From: Chrysomallon squamiferum
Taxonomy: Eukaryota; Mollusca; Gastropoda; Neomphalida; Peltospiridae
Reading direction: 5' to 3'
Length of the DNA: 64,000 nucleotides
NCBI GenBank assembly: GCA_012295275.1
Contig: CM022679.1
Span: 8,643,669 to 8,707,668, forward strand
Notes under the pieces: model-generated
What the model was told of the DNA's origin: nothing
The model's input: the letters and a program-made list of their open reading frames with translations, nothing else
Databases searched by the model: none
Program-made: the position numbers and the translations under genes
Part shown: in pieces, positions 14,601 to 27,900 of the stretch
Layout of the letters: every line of letters starts with the position of its first letter
Numbering within the stretch: the first letter of the stretch is position 1

Positions 14601-17600
14601 TTTACAGTCATAGCTATTGCTGTTCTCATGCTTATTAATTTCTCTAGCTATGTATTTCACCAGTGAGTAAAAATCTCTCAGTCCGTGAAAGTTTGGCAAA
14701 ACATCTGACATGTCTTTTATAAACTGACAGTAAGTTTGGGCTATAACAGCGAGAATGTCATTGTCTATTCTACAGCCCTCTTTTGACGTAACAACACTGA
14801 TAGCATGTCCCGTTTCTTCAAGCTCTTCAACATTCAAATCAGGACGTGAAACATGTATTACACGATTCATTTTAGCAGGATCGAGAGCCCAGTTAGATAT
14901 TCCTACAACAGAAATTTGAGCATCTTCAGGCTCAAGCAAACTGTGCAGCACTTTCAAAGGATGAAAACGTGAATTTTCTGCTAGACCCACTTCATCAAGA
15001 ATGACAACAGGTAGAACATTCTCTCTATTTGTATTATTTAGAAAACTCTTTGCCTTTTCAAATACTCTGGTAATTCCATCAGATGTAGACATTTCTGAAC
15101 CTTGATAGGTAAAAAAGTAGAGCTCAGGCAATGTTTTAAAAAACTCATTTTCAGAATCTTTGCCTTTCAGATTGTCTTTTATCAGCTGTAAAGACAATGA
15201 TTTGCTACTTCCTGGTTTTCCAACCAAAAATACTGGCATTTTATTCAAGATGCACACCAAAACAACAAATACATTTTCCTTCAAAGCAGAATTTTTGGCA
15301 ATTCCTTCAGGCATATGCATCCTGTTCAATATGTCGGCTTGTGATTCTGAAATAATTTTTAAAATGTTGCTATCTTGCCACACTGAATTCTTCTTGAAAA
15401 CATTTATTAGTTTGTTTCTATACTCACGCCTATTTTTTTCTTCTGATATTCGATAGTAGTATGTATGAGCTAGACTGAGAATAACTGAATTTCTTAGCAC
15501 TTCATCAGGAGATGTGCCTTTTAGCTTTATTTTAGAAAACCATCTGATGAGTTTTCTACATCGATCGATTTCCCTCAGACTAACACAGTAATGCGTGCTT
15601 TCAAACTGTCTTATTAGACGTTGTGATTCTGCTAAAAGTTGCACAAGAACTGGAACTTTTTCTTTAGGCAGTATATCTCTTACCATTCTTTGAATGTATG
15701 AATATTCGTCCTTTTCGCCAACGGTACCAAAATCCCAGACATAGTCCATCATATTTTCTGGTAATGGATGAACTCTGTAAATCAAATCTGACATTGCATC
15801 CTTTTTTATTTTACCTTGAAGACCTGATGTACATCCAGTGGTTTTTAATTTGTAAGGATTGCAAGCAGCAATGAGTGCTACATTTTCAGGTAATTTATGG
15901 TCGTAACAGATACGGTGACACATGATACTTGTAATCAGTCCTAAATGACATGATGTGTTGATTTCATCTAAAAACAACCACAGGGGCTCTTTTGATGAAC
16001 ATGCTTTTGCAATGATGGAGCAGATTCTTTCAACAATCTGCTTTTCATCTATGCCTGCATGAAAATTAAAAACTTCCATTTCGATGCCAGAAATTTCTGA
16101 CAAATATTTAATAACACTTGTTTTGCCACAGCCTGTTTCACCCATCATAATAACTGGAATGTTTGCATCTATTCTTTGGCAAATTAACACCATTTTCAGA
16201 AAATTGTCAAGAGTAATGGCGTAAGAATGCTGTAACTCTTCTAAAATATCAGGTGCAATATCTTTCTTTTCTTTTCGGACTATCCGCTGAAGCATCTGTT
16301 GTAGTTGCACAGGACTAAATTCTGTCAGATCAGGAAGATCTTGTCTTTCTTGCAGCTTGTACAGCTCTTTTATATCACGAGGAACTTCATCCCTTTTTCT
16401 ATAGATAAACGACACTGTATTTTGGTCATGATTGTTAAATGCAATAAGCAAATGATTGCTATCTTCCCATCTAATTAAACCAGTTTCCATTCTCTTCACA
16501 AGAGCATCAGCAGACATCTGACTACTTATATGTCTGACAGCTAATTGTTGTTTATTGCGACAAGCATTTACTGATCGCTTAGCAAATTCTTTTGATAACT
16601 TTAATAAGGCTTTAAGGAAATTGTCTTTAACATTTCTTGCCGGCAGGAAATGCATGTATTGAAGTTGTTCATTTTGAAAAAATGTACTTAGTGACATTCT
16701 TTTCAGCTGCTCTGCAAGAACATTTAAGGCGATATTGACCAATGTGAATGAGCTGTCATTTTCAAAAGAAAAATACTTTACAAGAATTTCTTGGCACTTC
16801 TTTTCATGTAGGGGCTTTAAAGAAGCATCTTCTTCAAAGTGTAAATCTTTAACATTTAAGGTGCTGGTTTCCATTGCATGCACATAGTGACATACAACCT
16901 GTATGGCTGATTTTATATCTGCAGAAACCTTGTAGTTGGAAAAGTTTTCCCATTTTATATGTTTTCTTTTAAACATTCTTGTTGTGAACAGAGAGTTTTG
17001 CAGACAGTTATTGACTGTGTTTGCAATTTCAATAAAAACCTTCTTCGGTTGAATATAGACACGACTTGACTGATGTGAGAGTGTCTTCAAAATGATCATT
17101 TGATATATCAATAAATCTAGATTCATAGGATCAGTGACTAGTTCTACACTGATGTGCAGAATTTCAGAATGTTGCAGCTTTATTTTTTCAAGCTGCTTCA
17201 GAATGTCTTTTATATCTATGTTGCCATTAATATAAACGGTTTTCAATTTACTTTGTTCTTTTTCAGTTTCATCTTCAATAAATGTTGTTTTCCCAAGACC
17301 TGGAACTTCCGATGTCACAGTGAAAACCATTGGAAATAATTTTTCATAACATGCACTTAATTCCTCTTCTTCCATGGGAGTTATGCGGCACACATAATCA
17401 GAAAAATACTCCAGGAATGGGTGACCTGTTTGACCTCGGCATATAAGTACTAGTTTAGATAACTGCTGTAGGTGTTGTTTTATTTCATTTGCCAGAGAAA
17501 ACTGCAAGGAGTTGGGTAATTTCTCCACCATGGCAATGCAGTATAGCTCAAGGTTTTTATTTCTGTCATTTCTTTTTGAAGACTGCCGACACCTTAGTAA

Positions 17601-19971
17601 TATTAAGTTAATTTCCTCCATTGTTGTGACTTCATGACAAAATAGCACTTGATGAGGAAAAGGAAGTGATTTAGTTGTATTTTTATACATTGTCATTAAT
17701 ACAGGTATGACCTGGTTGGAATCCTGTTCTAATGAGACAATCTGCAACTGCTTATTAAATGTGAGACTTTTAGATGAAGTTTTTTGAGAACCTGGAAAAC
17801 TTCTTGGTTCTAGTTTTAAGTTTTGAAGAACCTTGTCAAAAATATTCCCCAGTAGTGAAAGTCCATAGTTATTTTTAACTGGTTTACTGTTATTGAACAA
17901 TTCACATGCTTTTTGAAAGCAATCGCCTTGGAATCCAGTAAAATGCAGAATCTGCAAAAAGTATTCTTTTTCATCACCTTTCTTCAAACATTGTTTTATT
18001 TTCCACAACTGCTGAGGATGAAAATAGCAAAGCCAAAAGAATTTTTCATATTTTTTTTTAAAAATATTTTCCCAGATTTCTAATTGATTTTTCAGCTCTT
18101 CAGCTTTGTATTTCAACTGACTGACTGTTAATTTAATGTTAAACCCAAAGACAACATAGTCTTCATGGCCCGTTTGGTGAAGCCTTTCCAAAAAAGAAGA
18201 TATTTGTAAAATGTTATCAATGTAGTTAATAAATTGGCGATAGGAATCAGAAGTGAGGTTCAGCGTGTCTTTCTCAGTGGCTGCTGTGTTAATTAACAGT
18301 AAGGCCCGGATTCGAAAATCACTGATATCAAATTTTGAATACACAAATTTCCTGTTTTTCTTTTGGCATTTGACCTTTACCAAACATGTGCCCTCAGCAT
18401 CAAAGCTGAAACTGATTACTGCAGATGTATCTTTAACTGTCAACATACTTATCACTTCTTTAGTGACTGCAGTGTGACTAGCAACGTTATGAAACAAAGA
18501 TCGCAGACTGCTGACATGTTTTGCTGTTTCTGTTATCATTTGCAAGAGTTTTGTGCAACCAGTACACTTAGCAGCATCACAAATGATTTTGAATAAAGTC
18601 TTGGCATTGATTATCTTGATGTCTTTTTTACGAAAATGACTGACAAAGCTTTTGATATGCATTAAGGTTGATACTGTAGATGGATGAAGCTGATGTTCGG
18701 AATATTCCTCTACTATATTAATTAAATTTCGTACGTCTTCATCAACAATTTCAAGCAGAAACTCCACTAGATCAGGACATTCTACAAGCTTGCGTATAAC
18801 TTCAATGACATCTTTCTTCACCTGCCCTAAAATATCATCCATTTGTTCTTTAGCATCATGCAGATCTTTCAGTGTGAAATCAGAACTGTTTTGGTTGAAA
18901 TTTAAAAACAAATTCATTGCATTTGAGAAATCAGCATCATTTTTAATGTCAATCTTAAACACATTAAGAAAGTGTTGCAAAGTATTTATTTCTGACTGGT
19001 ATTTCTTGTAATCACTGAGCATAAGCAATCCAATTTTTATCCATGGAACAAATGTTTGTTTCATTTGCTTTTCAGCACAGTCTAGCTCTTTTTCCATATC
19101 TCTTGAATTTATAATCGATTCATCAATAATTTCACATCTTATATTTTGTTTATCAAAATAAGGCTGCCATAAAGCTGAATATTTTTTAATTCCATCTTTC
19201 TTCAGATTATCAAGTATGTTTACTGTGACAACAAAGTTTTTTTCCAAACTTTCTGGTTTCATTTCTCCAAACAAAATTGGTAAATACTGTTCAATCTCTG
19301 ATTCTGGATAAATATCTTGTAAACTCTTGACTGTGTCATCAATAATGTCTTGACAAACATTCCAAAATACATCTGAGTTGCTCAGCTGTTCAATCTCTGG
19401 AGCAGATTTCTTAACGTCTTTGAGCATTTCCCAGAAAGTCATATTCTCAAAGTCAACAATATGAATATTACCTTTATCCATGTAACACTGTTCTTTCAAT
19501 TTCAGACTTTCCATTGCATTATCGATGTCTGGTATGGCTCTTTTGGAATGCTGTTTAAGGTTTTCTAATACCTTTTTCATCAGTTCGAATGTCTGATCAG
19601 TTTCTTTTAACACTGATATGGCTTTATTCCAACCATATATAATATCTGATACATCTTTGTTACAAATTTGTTTCACTGAATCATATATGTTTTTTATTTT
19701 TTCATCGACATCTTTAGTTTTCTGAAGAGTTCTCACAAAACTGCATGATATTTTCAAGGAGACCATTCGTTCTGCAATAGTACAGAGCAGATCTGTTGTC
19801 ACCTGTATTTCAGGTTGTTGATGAATGCCTTTGATAACACAGTTTTCAATAGGAAAGATCTTGATCCAAAATCTCCATGTTTTCATTATTTTTGCAAATG
19901 ATTCTTGTAAATTTTCACATGCTTTCAGTTTTGCATATTCCAGCACAGTTATAATAACTTCCATATGGAAA
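8625..19971 (-). CDS. RNF213: RNF213-like last coding exon: AAA+ core, E3-region remnant and C-terminus
   Basis: One uninterrupted 11.3-kb exon. The acceptor is TTTTATTAG before 19971; its first T completes an AGT codon begun by the upstream exon. Counting residues from the first in-exon Met (19964): a P-loop-like VPGLGKTT at about 884-893 (DNA near 17290), GETGCGKT at about 1274 (16116-16143), Walker B LFLDEINTS at about 1330, GKPGSSKS at about 1580 (near 15210), Walker B VVILDEVGLAE at about 1655, and FLNRFEKQ at about 1973, the usual family motif closing the second active AAA module. Three P-loops in this order match AAA2, AAA3 and AAA4 of RNF213. No C3HC4 RING follows. A weak RZ-type zinc finger sits at about 3070-3096. 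The frame stops at TAA 8627-8625. A donor-like GTCAGT at 8678 would allow a different C-terminus, but I found no convincing acceptor exon downstream. Confidence 0.92.
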
Positions 19972-20201
19972 CTAATAAAAAAGATAAAAAAAAGAAGAAA
20001 AGAAATAAATAAGCATTTGTTTTTGACATACTCTACTATACAAACTGTTTTATTAGATAAAGAAATACTTGGACCTTTCCATTCATTTGTTCTTGTAATG
20101 CTTTATTCCCCTTCTTTTTGTTTTTTTACAAAGAGTGACAATTTTGTTCAGTTTTTTTACTGTATAGATAGTTGATATATGTATGAATGACTGTATGAAT
20201 G

Positions 20202-20249
<48 letters not shown>

Positions 20250-23200
20250 ATCATTTTTACTTTGTATCATTTAGGTACATCACACTTCTAACTCTTAATC
20301 TTTTTAGAAATATGTTAGTGTTGATGTTCTAATTAAATACATTTGGCACGTTCTAATTAAATGCCTTAAGGCATTTCTGTATTCTTTCACTATATCATCT
20401 ATTTAGCATTCATTCTTATTGTCTATTTTTCTACTGATCAGCCAGTTGATTTATTGTTCTACTGTGCACAGAACAAATATAATTCACAACAGCCATCAGA
20501 ATACAGACTGGCGAGAATGTGCAAAACATTCTAAAATATGCTTTCTCTTTCATCATATTTTCTAAATTTTGAATGCTGACGTGCTACCTTTTTTTTTCTA
20601 GAAAGGAAATGGTCAGTATCTGGGGAATGCCATGCATGACTGAAAGAATATTCTTTTATTTATTATATTTCTGTTGTTTTCTAGACAACAATCGAAGATT
20701 AGTTGGTATCAAAATAGGAAATGAAGTAAGAGTTCATTTTATTTTTAGTTTTGCTTTTTACTGTGATAATTAATATTTTTCATAATTTTTTTTTTCAGAT
20801 AAACACAATTCCAAAGTACAAAATTATGTATAAATTGTCATTTACCTTGAATTACACATCTAAAATACAAAAATATATGTACACACATACCCACACTAAT
20901 ATATATATATATATAATATAATAAATAAAATAAACCCTGAAAAACACAAATATTTTGTTTTATAGCTATCCATCTGTGAAAAATAATTATAAATTTGAAA
21001 TCTTTGAGAAATTACCATTTCCAGCAACATTGATTAACTGATTTCTAAGCTACATTCATTTGAATATCCACCATATGCTCTTTTGGTTACAACTGTCAAA
21101 ATTTAATGAGTGGTATTTTGGAAACCAACTTGTCCAATGATGCTAAAAACAGAAATATCAGTGTTTTCAGCACCAGTTACTCTAAATACAAAATCAAAGG
21201 GCTCAAATTTGATTGTCTAATATTATTGGGTGATTTGATATGGAATAACTCGTATAATAATTTTTTTTATATCCCTAAAAAGATTTCAAATAGAGCTACT
21301 CATAAAATTATAACATAACTAATTGCAGGTCAAATGCATTAATGGTAGGCACTATACTACTCAGTTTCATGTTAATTAAATATTAATCTTCCTTAAAATA
21401 GGAATGAAAATATAACTCTGGGCACTAAATATATATCATTTTTTATTTTTTATATCTCTCAATCTCATTAAAGAAGACTATTTTCAGCATTTACCTGCAA
21501 TCCTTGCATGTTGCTTTACCCTCATGCCACAAGTCACCTAATACAGCCAAAGGATCAGTATCTGATGAACATCTTGAGAAAACTGCATCCATATGTTTCT
21601 TGATTAGTTCTTTAGTGAAAGTGCTTCTAAATGTTGTAAGGCAGAATATGCTGAGCAAAACATTTTTGAGATCATTTCTCAAAACAACATTCTGAGCTTT
21701 TTCATCAAGACCTTTACTTGTTTCATGATTTGAAGAAACAGCTTCCAATGTGAACAGGTGATCCAAACAACTGTACATGAAAGGAAGATCATTTTCATGG
21801 AGATGATTTTTCCTGTTTGAACTATTGAAACACTGAGATGTTTCAAACCACTCTATTACATACGAACAGCATTCTGTTTCTGGCAAATATTTCCACTGAT
21901 CTGTTGACAAATATGTCAGAAATAAATCATGAATAGTTTTATGTTTTGACTGAAGAAGATTATTCAGAATATCTGACAACTCATTTTTTGTCAAAACTGC
22001 AGTGATATCTGAAAAAGCACGAGCTTGCTCAGGTGGTATATTTACTGTGTTAGATTTTGAAAAAGAAATGACAACAGATTTTATGATGGACTGTCTATAT
22101 TCATTACCTTTATCTGCCACTGTTTCCAAAATTCTTTTTATTTCAACAAAATCATATCTGTTAGCTAGATGATCAACTGTATTTTCAAGCTTTGAAAAAA
22201 TCTTTGTATGTATCCTGTAAATGTCAAACATTTCAACTTCTGAAAATGAAAGTTCTAAAGGCACCTTATCAAAAAGACTACAGAGCAGAGATTTAGAGAT
22301 GTCATTCATATTCTCATAACTTGATCGATTGGGGCATATCCTGCAAATCACACTATGAAACAACTTTAATTTCTTTTCACATGTCATTTTTTCATCTACA
22401 ACTGGAATGGTTCTGTTTTCATCTTGCAACATGTGATTAAAAAAACAAGAGCATAATGCTGGATAGCAATTGTCCATCAGTGTCAGTACACAAGCTCCCA
22501 CTTCAGGATAGGCAATATGACAAAGTTTCTTTATTGCAGCCTTAATTTTGTTCTCGGCATTTGGTGTCAGATTCTCAGGTTTCAAGTCCTTAAAAGACTG
22601 CAACATTGTCTTTGCTCTTTCACTTGGAATATTTTTCTCAAAATGTGAATATTTTTGAAGAAAACCACCAACAATGTATGAGAGCAAGATGTATTTTGAA
22701 TCACATTCATGATCTTTTCTATCTAATTCTTTATACAGTTGTTCCATTAAGCTTACTGCTTCTTCCCCTTTCAACTGACTCAAAGGCAGTGACACCAAAC
22801 TGTTCTCACAAAGATTAAGCGTTTCAGGTGATACTTTTGAAAACAGGATTCCAATTAAAGCTGAACATCCATCAATTAAACAATTGTCTGTTGTTTTCTC
22901 AATATTTAGAATACAGATACTGTTTTTATAAAAGTAAATATCACTTTTTTTTTCATTAGTCTGTTTCATCTTGTGGCCAGCGAAATCAATTGTGGTTTTT
23001 CTGTTTTTATAACTGTAATAATAACCACCTTCCAAAGTTTCATAATGAATTATTTTACAAGTCCATATATTATTTTGTGATGGGTCTAGATTTTCCATTC
23101 TCCATTTTTTTTCATTATTTTTCAATACAAGATAAACATTTTTTATTCTGTTCTTCTCTTTAGTGGCAATGTAAACAAATGCTTCCAAATGTTGCTTCTG

Positions 23201-24885
23201 AAATGAAAAAAGTAATTATGTTAACTCATGATCTTCACTACTCATAACAAGACAAATTTGATAATTATTATTTATTTATTTATTTATTTATTTGTTTGTT
23301 TGTTGTTGTTGTTTGTTCTGGTAACAAATGCTGAAATCATTTTTATTTTTTATTTTGTTATTTTTTATTATTGTTTTTTTTTAAGGACATATAAAAACTT
23401 AACTTTTGAAATGAAATGTCATGCAGCTCATTGACTTTGAAGAAAAAGATAAGCAAAAAAGACATTTTATTTTTAAAGTCAAGCCTCACAATACTGAAAA
23501 CAAATTAATTAATATTACTAGAACTGCTTCTTTTATCTACTGAATCTGTTGTTGTTGCATTTAGCTGTTTGAGTTGTTGGTTTTTTTTTTTTACTATAAT
23601 CTTGGTGTATTTCCCATAATAAATATTTTGATGATCCTACTGAAACTCATTTGCATGTTATTATAATGATGTTTTGGGGAAAAAAAGAAAAAAAATGAAA
23701 TTTTTAATTTTGGGACATAATATCAGACATTATTTCTTTCCACCACCATCAGTACTCAATTTATAATCTTAAAATAGTTTGAGTTTTGCTTATTTCATTT
23801 TAATATGTCTAAAATAAATAATCAGTTCTTCTCTGATAGAAAAAAAAAAAAATTTGAATTTTCAAGCTAAAAGGACAATATGGCTAATATTTCATCTATT
23901 TAAGAATGGAATAAATGCTGAGTATTTTGATTCTACTATCTAATAACAATGTGACACATGAAGAGCTATCTTAACAGCAATATAGAGCCCCATGTGTATT
24001 GTTGCCTCTACCTATACAATGTCCATCTGTTATCATAAAAAATTAGCATTAATATTGTTCATTTTCTTTAGAAAAACATACAAAAATATTTGTAATATAG
24101 TATTGATTTATTGACAGCAATTCACAACATACATATAAATTACTGTAGATAGCATTAATGAGTTGATGTTTAATTAGAGGTAAGGTATAAATTACTTTAG
24201 ATAGCACTTATCGTAGACCTATCTAACTGATGGCATAAAGTTTTGGTTCCTGTGTCTGCTGTTTGTTTCTTGTTTGTTTTTTTTTTTTTTTTTTTTTGTC
24301 TTTTAATGATTTGTTTTCAAATTTGTTTTGAAATTGTAAAACACACTAAAAGTCTCTGAGTGTTTTGTCAAATACACTGTGATTAAAAATATGAAAAGGC
24401 AAGCAAGCAAGCTCTCTTTCTTTGTATTTCTGTAACTTACTTCAGGTTGCCCAATCTGAAATTGAACAGCATCCTGAAATTCATCATTATAACGTGATTA
24501 ACTTTTGAAATGAAATGTCATCAGTCATACTGAATGCATTTACAGCTCATTGACTCTGAAGGATAATGATCTCACACGAAGAAAAAGATAAGCAAAAAAG
24601 AAATTTTATTTTAAAAGTCAATCATGATAAAACTGTATATTTCCCATAGTAAATATTGTTGATGATGATACTAAAACTCATTTGGATATAATTATAATGA
24701 TGTTATTGAAAAAAAAAAAATCAAATCTGTAAGGTTGGGTCATGATATCAGGCATTATTTCTTCTCCAGAACCATCAGTACTGAATTTATAATCTTAAAA
24801 TAGTTTGAGTTTTGCTTATTTCATATTAGTTTTTCTGAAATAAATAATCAATTCTTCTCTGACAAAAAGTATGAAAATGCAAGCT

Positions 24886-24977
<92 letters not shown>

Positions 24978-27900
24978 GGTGTGTCTTCAAATTTTTATAA
25001 ATTTGTTAATGCAAAGAATATCTGTATTTCTGCAACTTACTTCAGGTTGCCCACTCTGAAATTCGATAGCATCCTGAAATTCATCATCTTCATCCAAGAC
25101 TTTTGAGGAGAAATTCCTGAGAATTTCATCTACAAATATAAAATATTTCATTCATTAATTTGTATTTTTGTAACAGCAAAGAACAAGTACTGAACAGAAA
25201 GCACCAATTGGTGAAACCATGAAATGAATCAGCATGGCAATTGCACTTTTTTACTTCTGTGATATACAACAACATCTAACCAGATTGTCCAGTGCTGTCA
25301 TGCTGATTTCATTTTGTTGTGCTGAATTCAGATTGCAAGAATTTTGTTAGTGCAAGCTGGATGCATAGAATTCCACATTAACAGTTATGTGGTTTTATTT
25401 TGACAATTTCTTTGATGACATTAAAGAAGATCATTTATGCAAACATATGAGGCATTATTTGGTTATGTAATTGGGAATATTAGTTTGTTGATTGGCTGTT
25501 CATGTATGTGTTGGAATTCCTTTGTGTATATTTATACTTTAAGGAGAAAAATCTAATTCATATTTTGGTTATTATTGAATTGATGAAAGGCAAATATATA
25601 ATTGAAAGAAAATTAACAATGGTTAAACCTCTCTTTTTTAGAAATATTTCTGCCACATGTTTTTGTTGTATGTCCTTTGTACAAAGAGCCGTCTGCAAGA
25701 ATTCAAACCAGTCGTCTTTTGTTTTCAAAATCTCTAACATTCGCAAAGCTGCTTCATGCCGTCCTTTTGAATTTTGGATAGCTTCTATTTCAGACTGAAA
25801 CAAAATTAGTTTCATGTTTATTTATTAAGGTAAAATATAATTCAGCTTAACTGAAGATATTTGTTATTTTAAATACAATCTGGATTGATGTAGAGTTTTC
25901 AGAAAAAAGAAGAAACTTTTAAATATTCATAGAGGATACCAGGATATAAAATAAATATAAAATAAACTAGGTTAAGTAAATACTCAAACTACTGTATAGC
26001 TATAAATTTATATAACAGTGTACTGACACATATACTTTGTTAATATAATCAGTAATTTAAGTGTTTATATTTTTTAAAAACACATGACTGTAAAAAAAAT
26101 AAAAAGAAAATGCAAAAATTCATGGAGAAGCTAAAATGTTTCTAATAAAATTTGGTATTTTTTATATATGCAAGAAAATGCCTTAGACATTACATCAGTT
26201 TTTAAATGATAGCCATAAAATTCCTAGTCCAAAGAAAAACAGTATTCTGAGAAACAATAAAGTGAGCAATCATCAACTTTTGTTATTGTGGACAGAACTA
26301 CTCACCACAAATAAATATAAAAAATACAGTTGCCCTGTCTTAATCGTTTGTTTGTGGTTACTCACAGATGTGCAGAAACTTCAGATAGGTATTTATTAAA
26401 TTACATTTTTTTAAAAATTTTATAAACTAATTCACTTAAATTGTATGTTACCTGATTCCCAGGATTCAAGACATCACTAAGGTGAGGCATCAGATGTTTA
26501 GGATCAACATTTTTTTTGAAGTCTAAATGAATTGCTTGTACCAGTTTTTCATTGTATTCATGAAATGTTTTTTGATGATCATGTTTCTCGTCCAGAGACT
26601 GAAAAACACAAATCATTTCATTTTTTACTGAGACATTAATGATCATAAATAGCAATTATTTACCTGAACACTTTATATGTAATGTAATTAATCACTATAA
26701 AAACAAGCATTTTGTTGCAAATTCTAAAACCAAAATCAAATTAATAACAGTATGTGCCTATGTTGTTTAACATTCTAATATTATGAATAAATGGATATTT
26801 TTTATGGCTATTGTCAAATGAAACAGAAATTACATTTGGTTGAAATGATTATTATTAAAACAACAGGTAATACTTTAAAAAAAAAATTCATTTATATTAA
26901 TAATAAAACAATTAATAAATTGTTATTTGAAATATTTATTCAATCAATTATAATCTTTTAGTTATTTTTGTTTTCACATTAAAAACAGGACATCTCTTTT
27001 TAACATAATAATTATCACAGATTAAAGATGGTATTAGGCAAGGAATAATTTGTAATCAACAAAATGAATCACACTATTAAGACTGAATAGAGCTTTCTTG
27101 AACGTTATGCACATCAACTAAGTATTTCAACAAAACTAGTGTACATGCTATCACTAGTGACATCCACATAAAAGCTGTTAACTATGCAAGTTAATTTCAT
27201 TTTTTCCACTAATATTTTTTTTGTGAGTAACAAAATGATTTGACAATGCTGCATTTTAGAATTTGATTTCCATAAAATTACAAAAATAATTAGATTTTGC
27301 TGTTGGAAGTTTGATTTCTCTAAGACCACAAAAATGATTAGATTTTGAAGTTGGAAGTTTGATTCGATTTTGAAGTTTGATGTTTGATTGCTCTAAAATC
27401 ACAAGAGTGATTAAAATTTCATAGGAAGTTTGATTTCTCTAAAACCAGAAGAGTTATTAGATTTTGAAGTTGGAAGTTTGATTAGATTTTGAAGTTGGAA
27501 GTTTGATTTCTCTAAAACCACAAGAATGATTAGATTTTAAGTTGGAAGTTTGATTTCTATAAAACGTCAAAAATAATTATTAAGCTCACCCTAAGATCCA
27601 TAATATGAAATTGATTTGCAGTTGATGATTGAGAACGATTAACAAGTTACCATGCAAATGCAACACATTTTTTCTGTATAAAGAGACTTGTCAAGTTGCT
27701 TTCCATAGAGCAGTTACACTCCTATTATTGAAGATTATTCTTTTGAAATCTTTGGAAAAAAATGAGCTGACCTAAAATATTTTCTCTATCTCTTTATGTG
27801 TGAGTAGAAGCCAAAAGCAAATGAATAAATAAATATTAAACATCTAAGCAAACTGAAAACTAAAAGATGTAGATATTTCTGATGATTGATAAAACTTTAG

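Larger units (their letters stand above)
23395..25080. repeat. Diverged direct duplication of about 1.1 kb inside an intron
   Basis: Segments from about 23400 onward (for example acttttgaaatgaaatgtca, and the block around ttattataatgatgtt) recur from about 24500 in the same order. Both copies run towards an exon-like end: the right copy ends in the real exon 25129-25041, the left copy in a truncated exon relic at about 24450-24500. The copies carry many substitutions and indels, so this event is older than the neighbouring exon array. Confidence 0.75.

Noticed and set aside
11248-19011. Numerous 60-100 codon plus-strand ORFs
   Set aside because: Antisense shadows within the 11.3-kb RNF213-like exon.
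24871-25059. Leu-Ser repeat ORF on the plus strand
   Set aside because: It is the translation of the (CT)n microsatellite.
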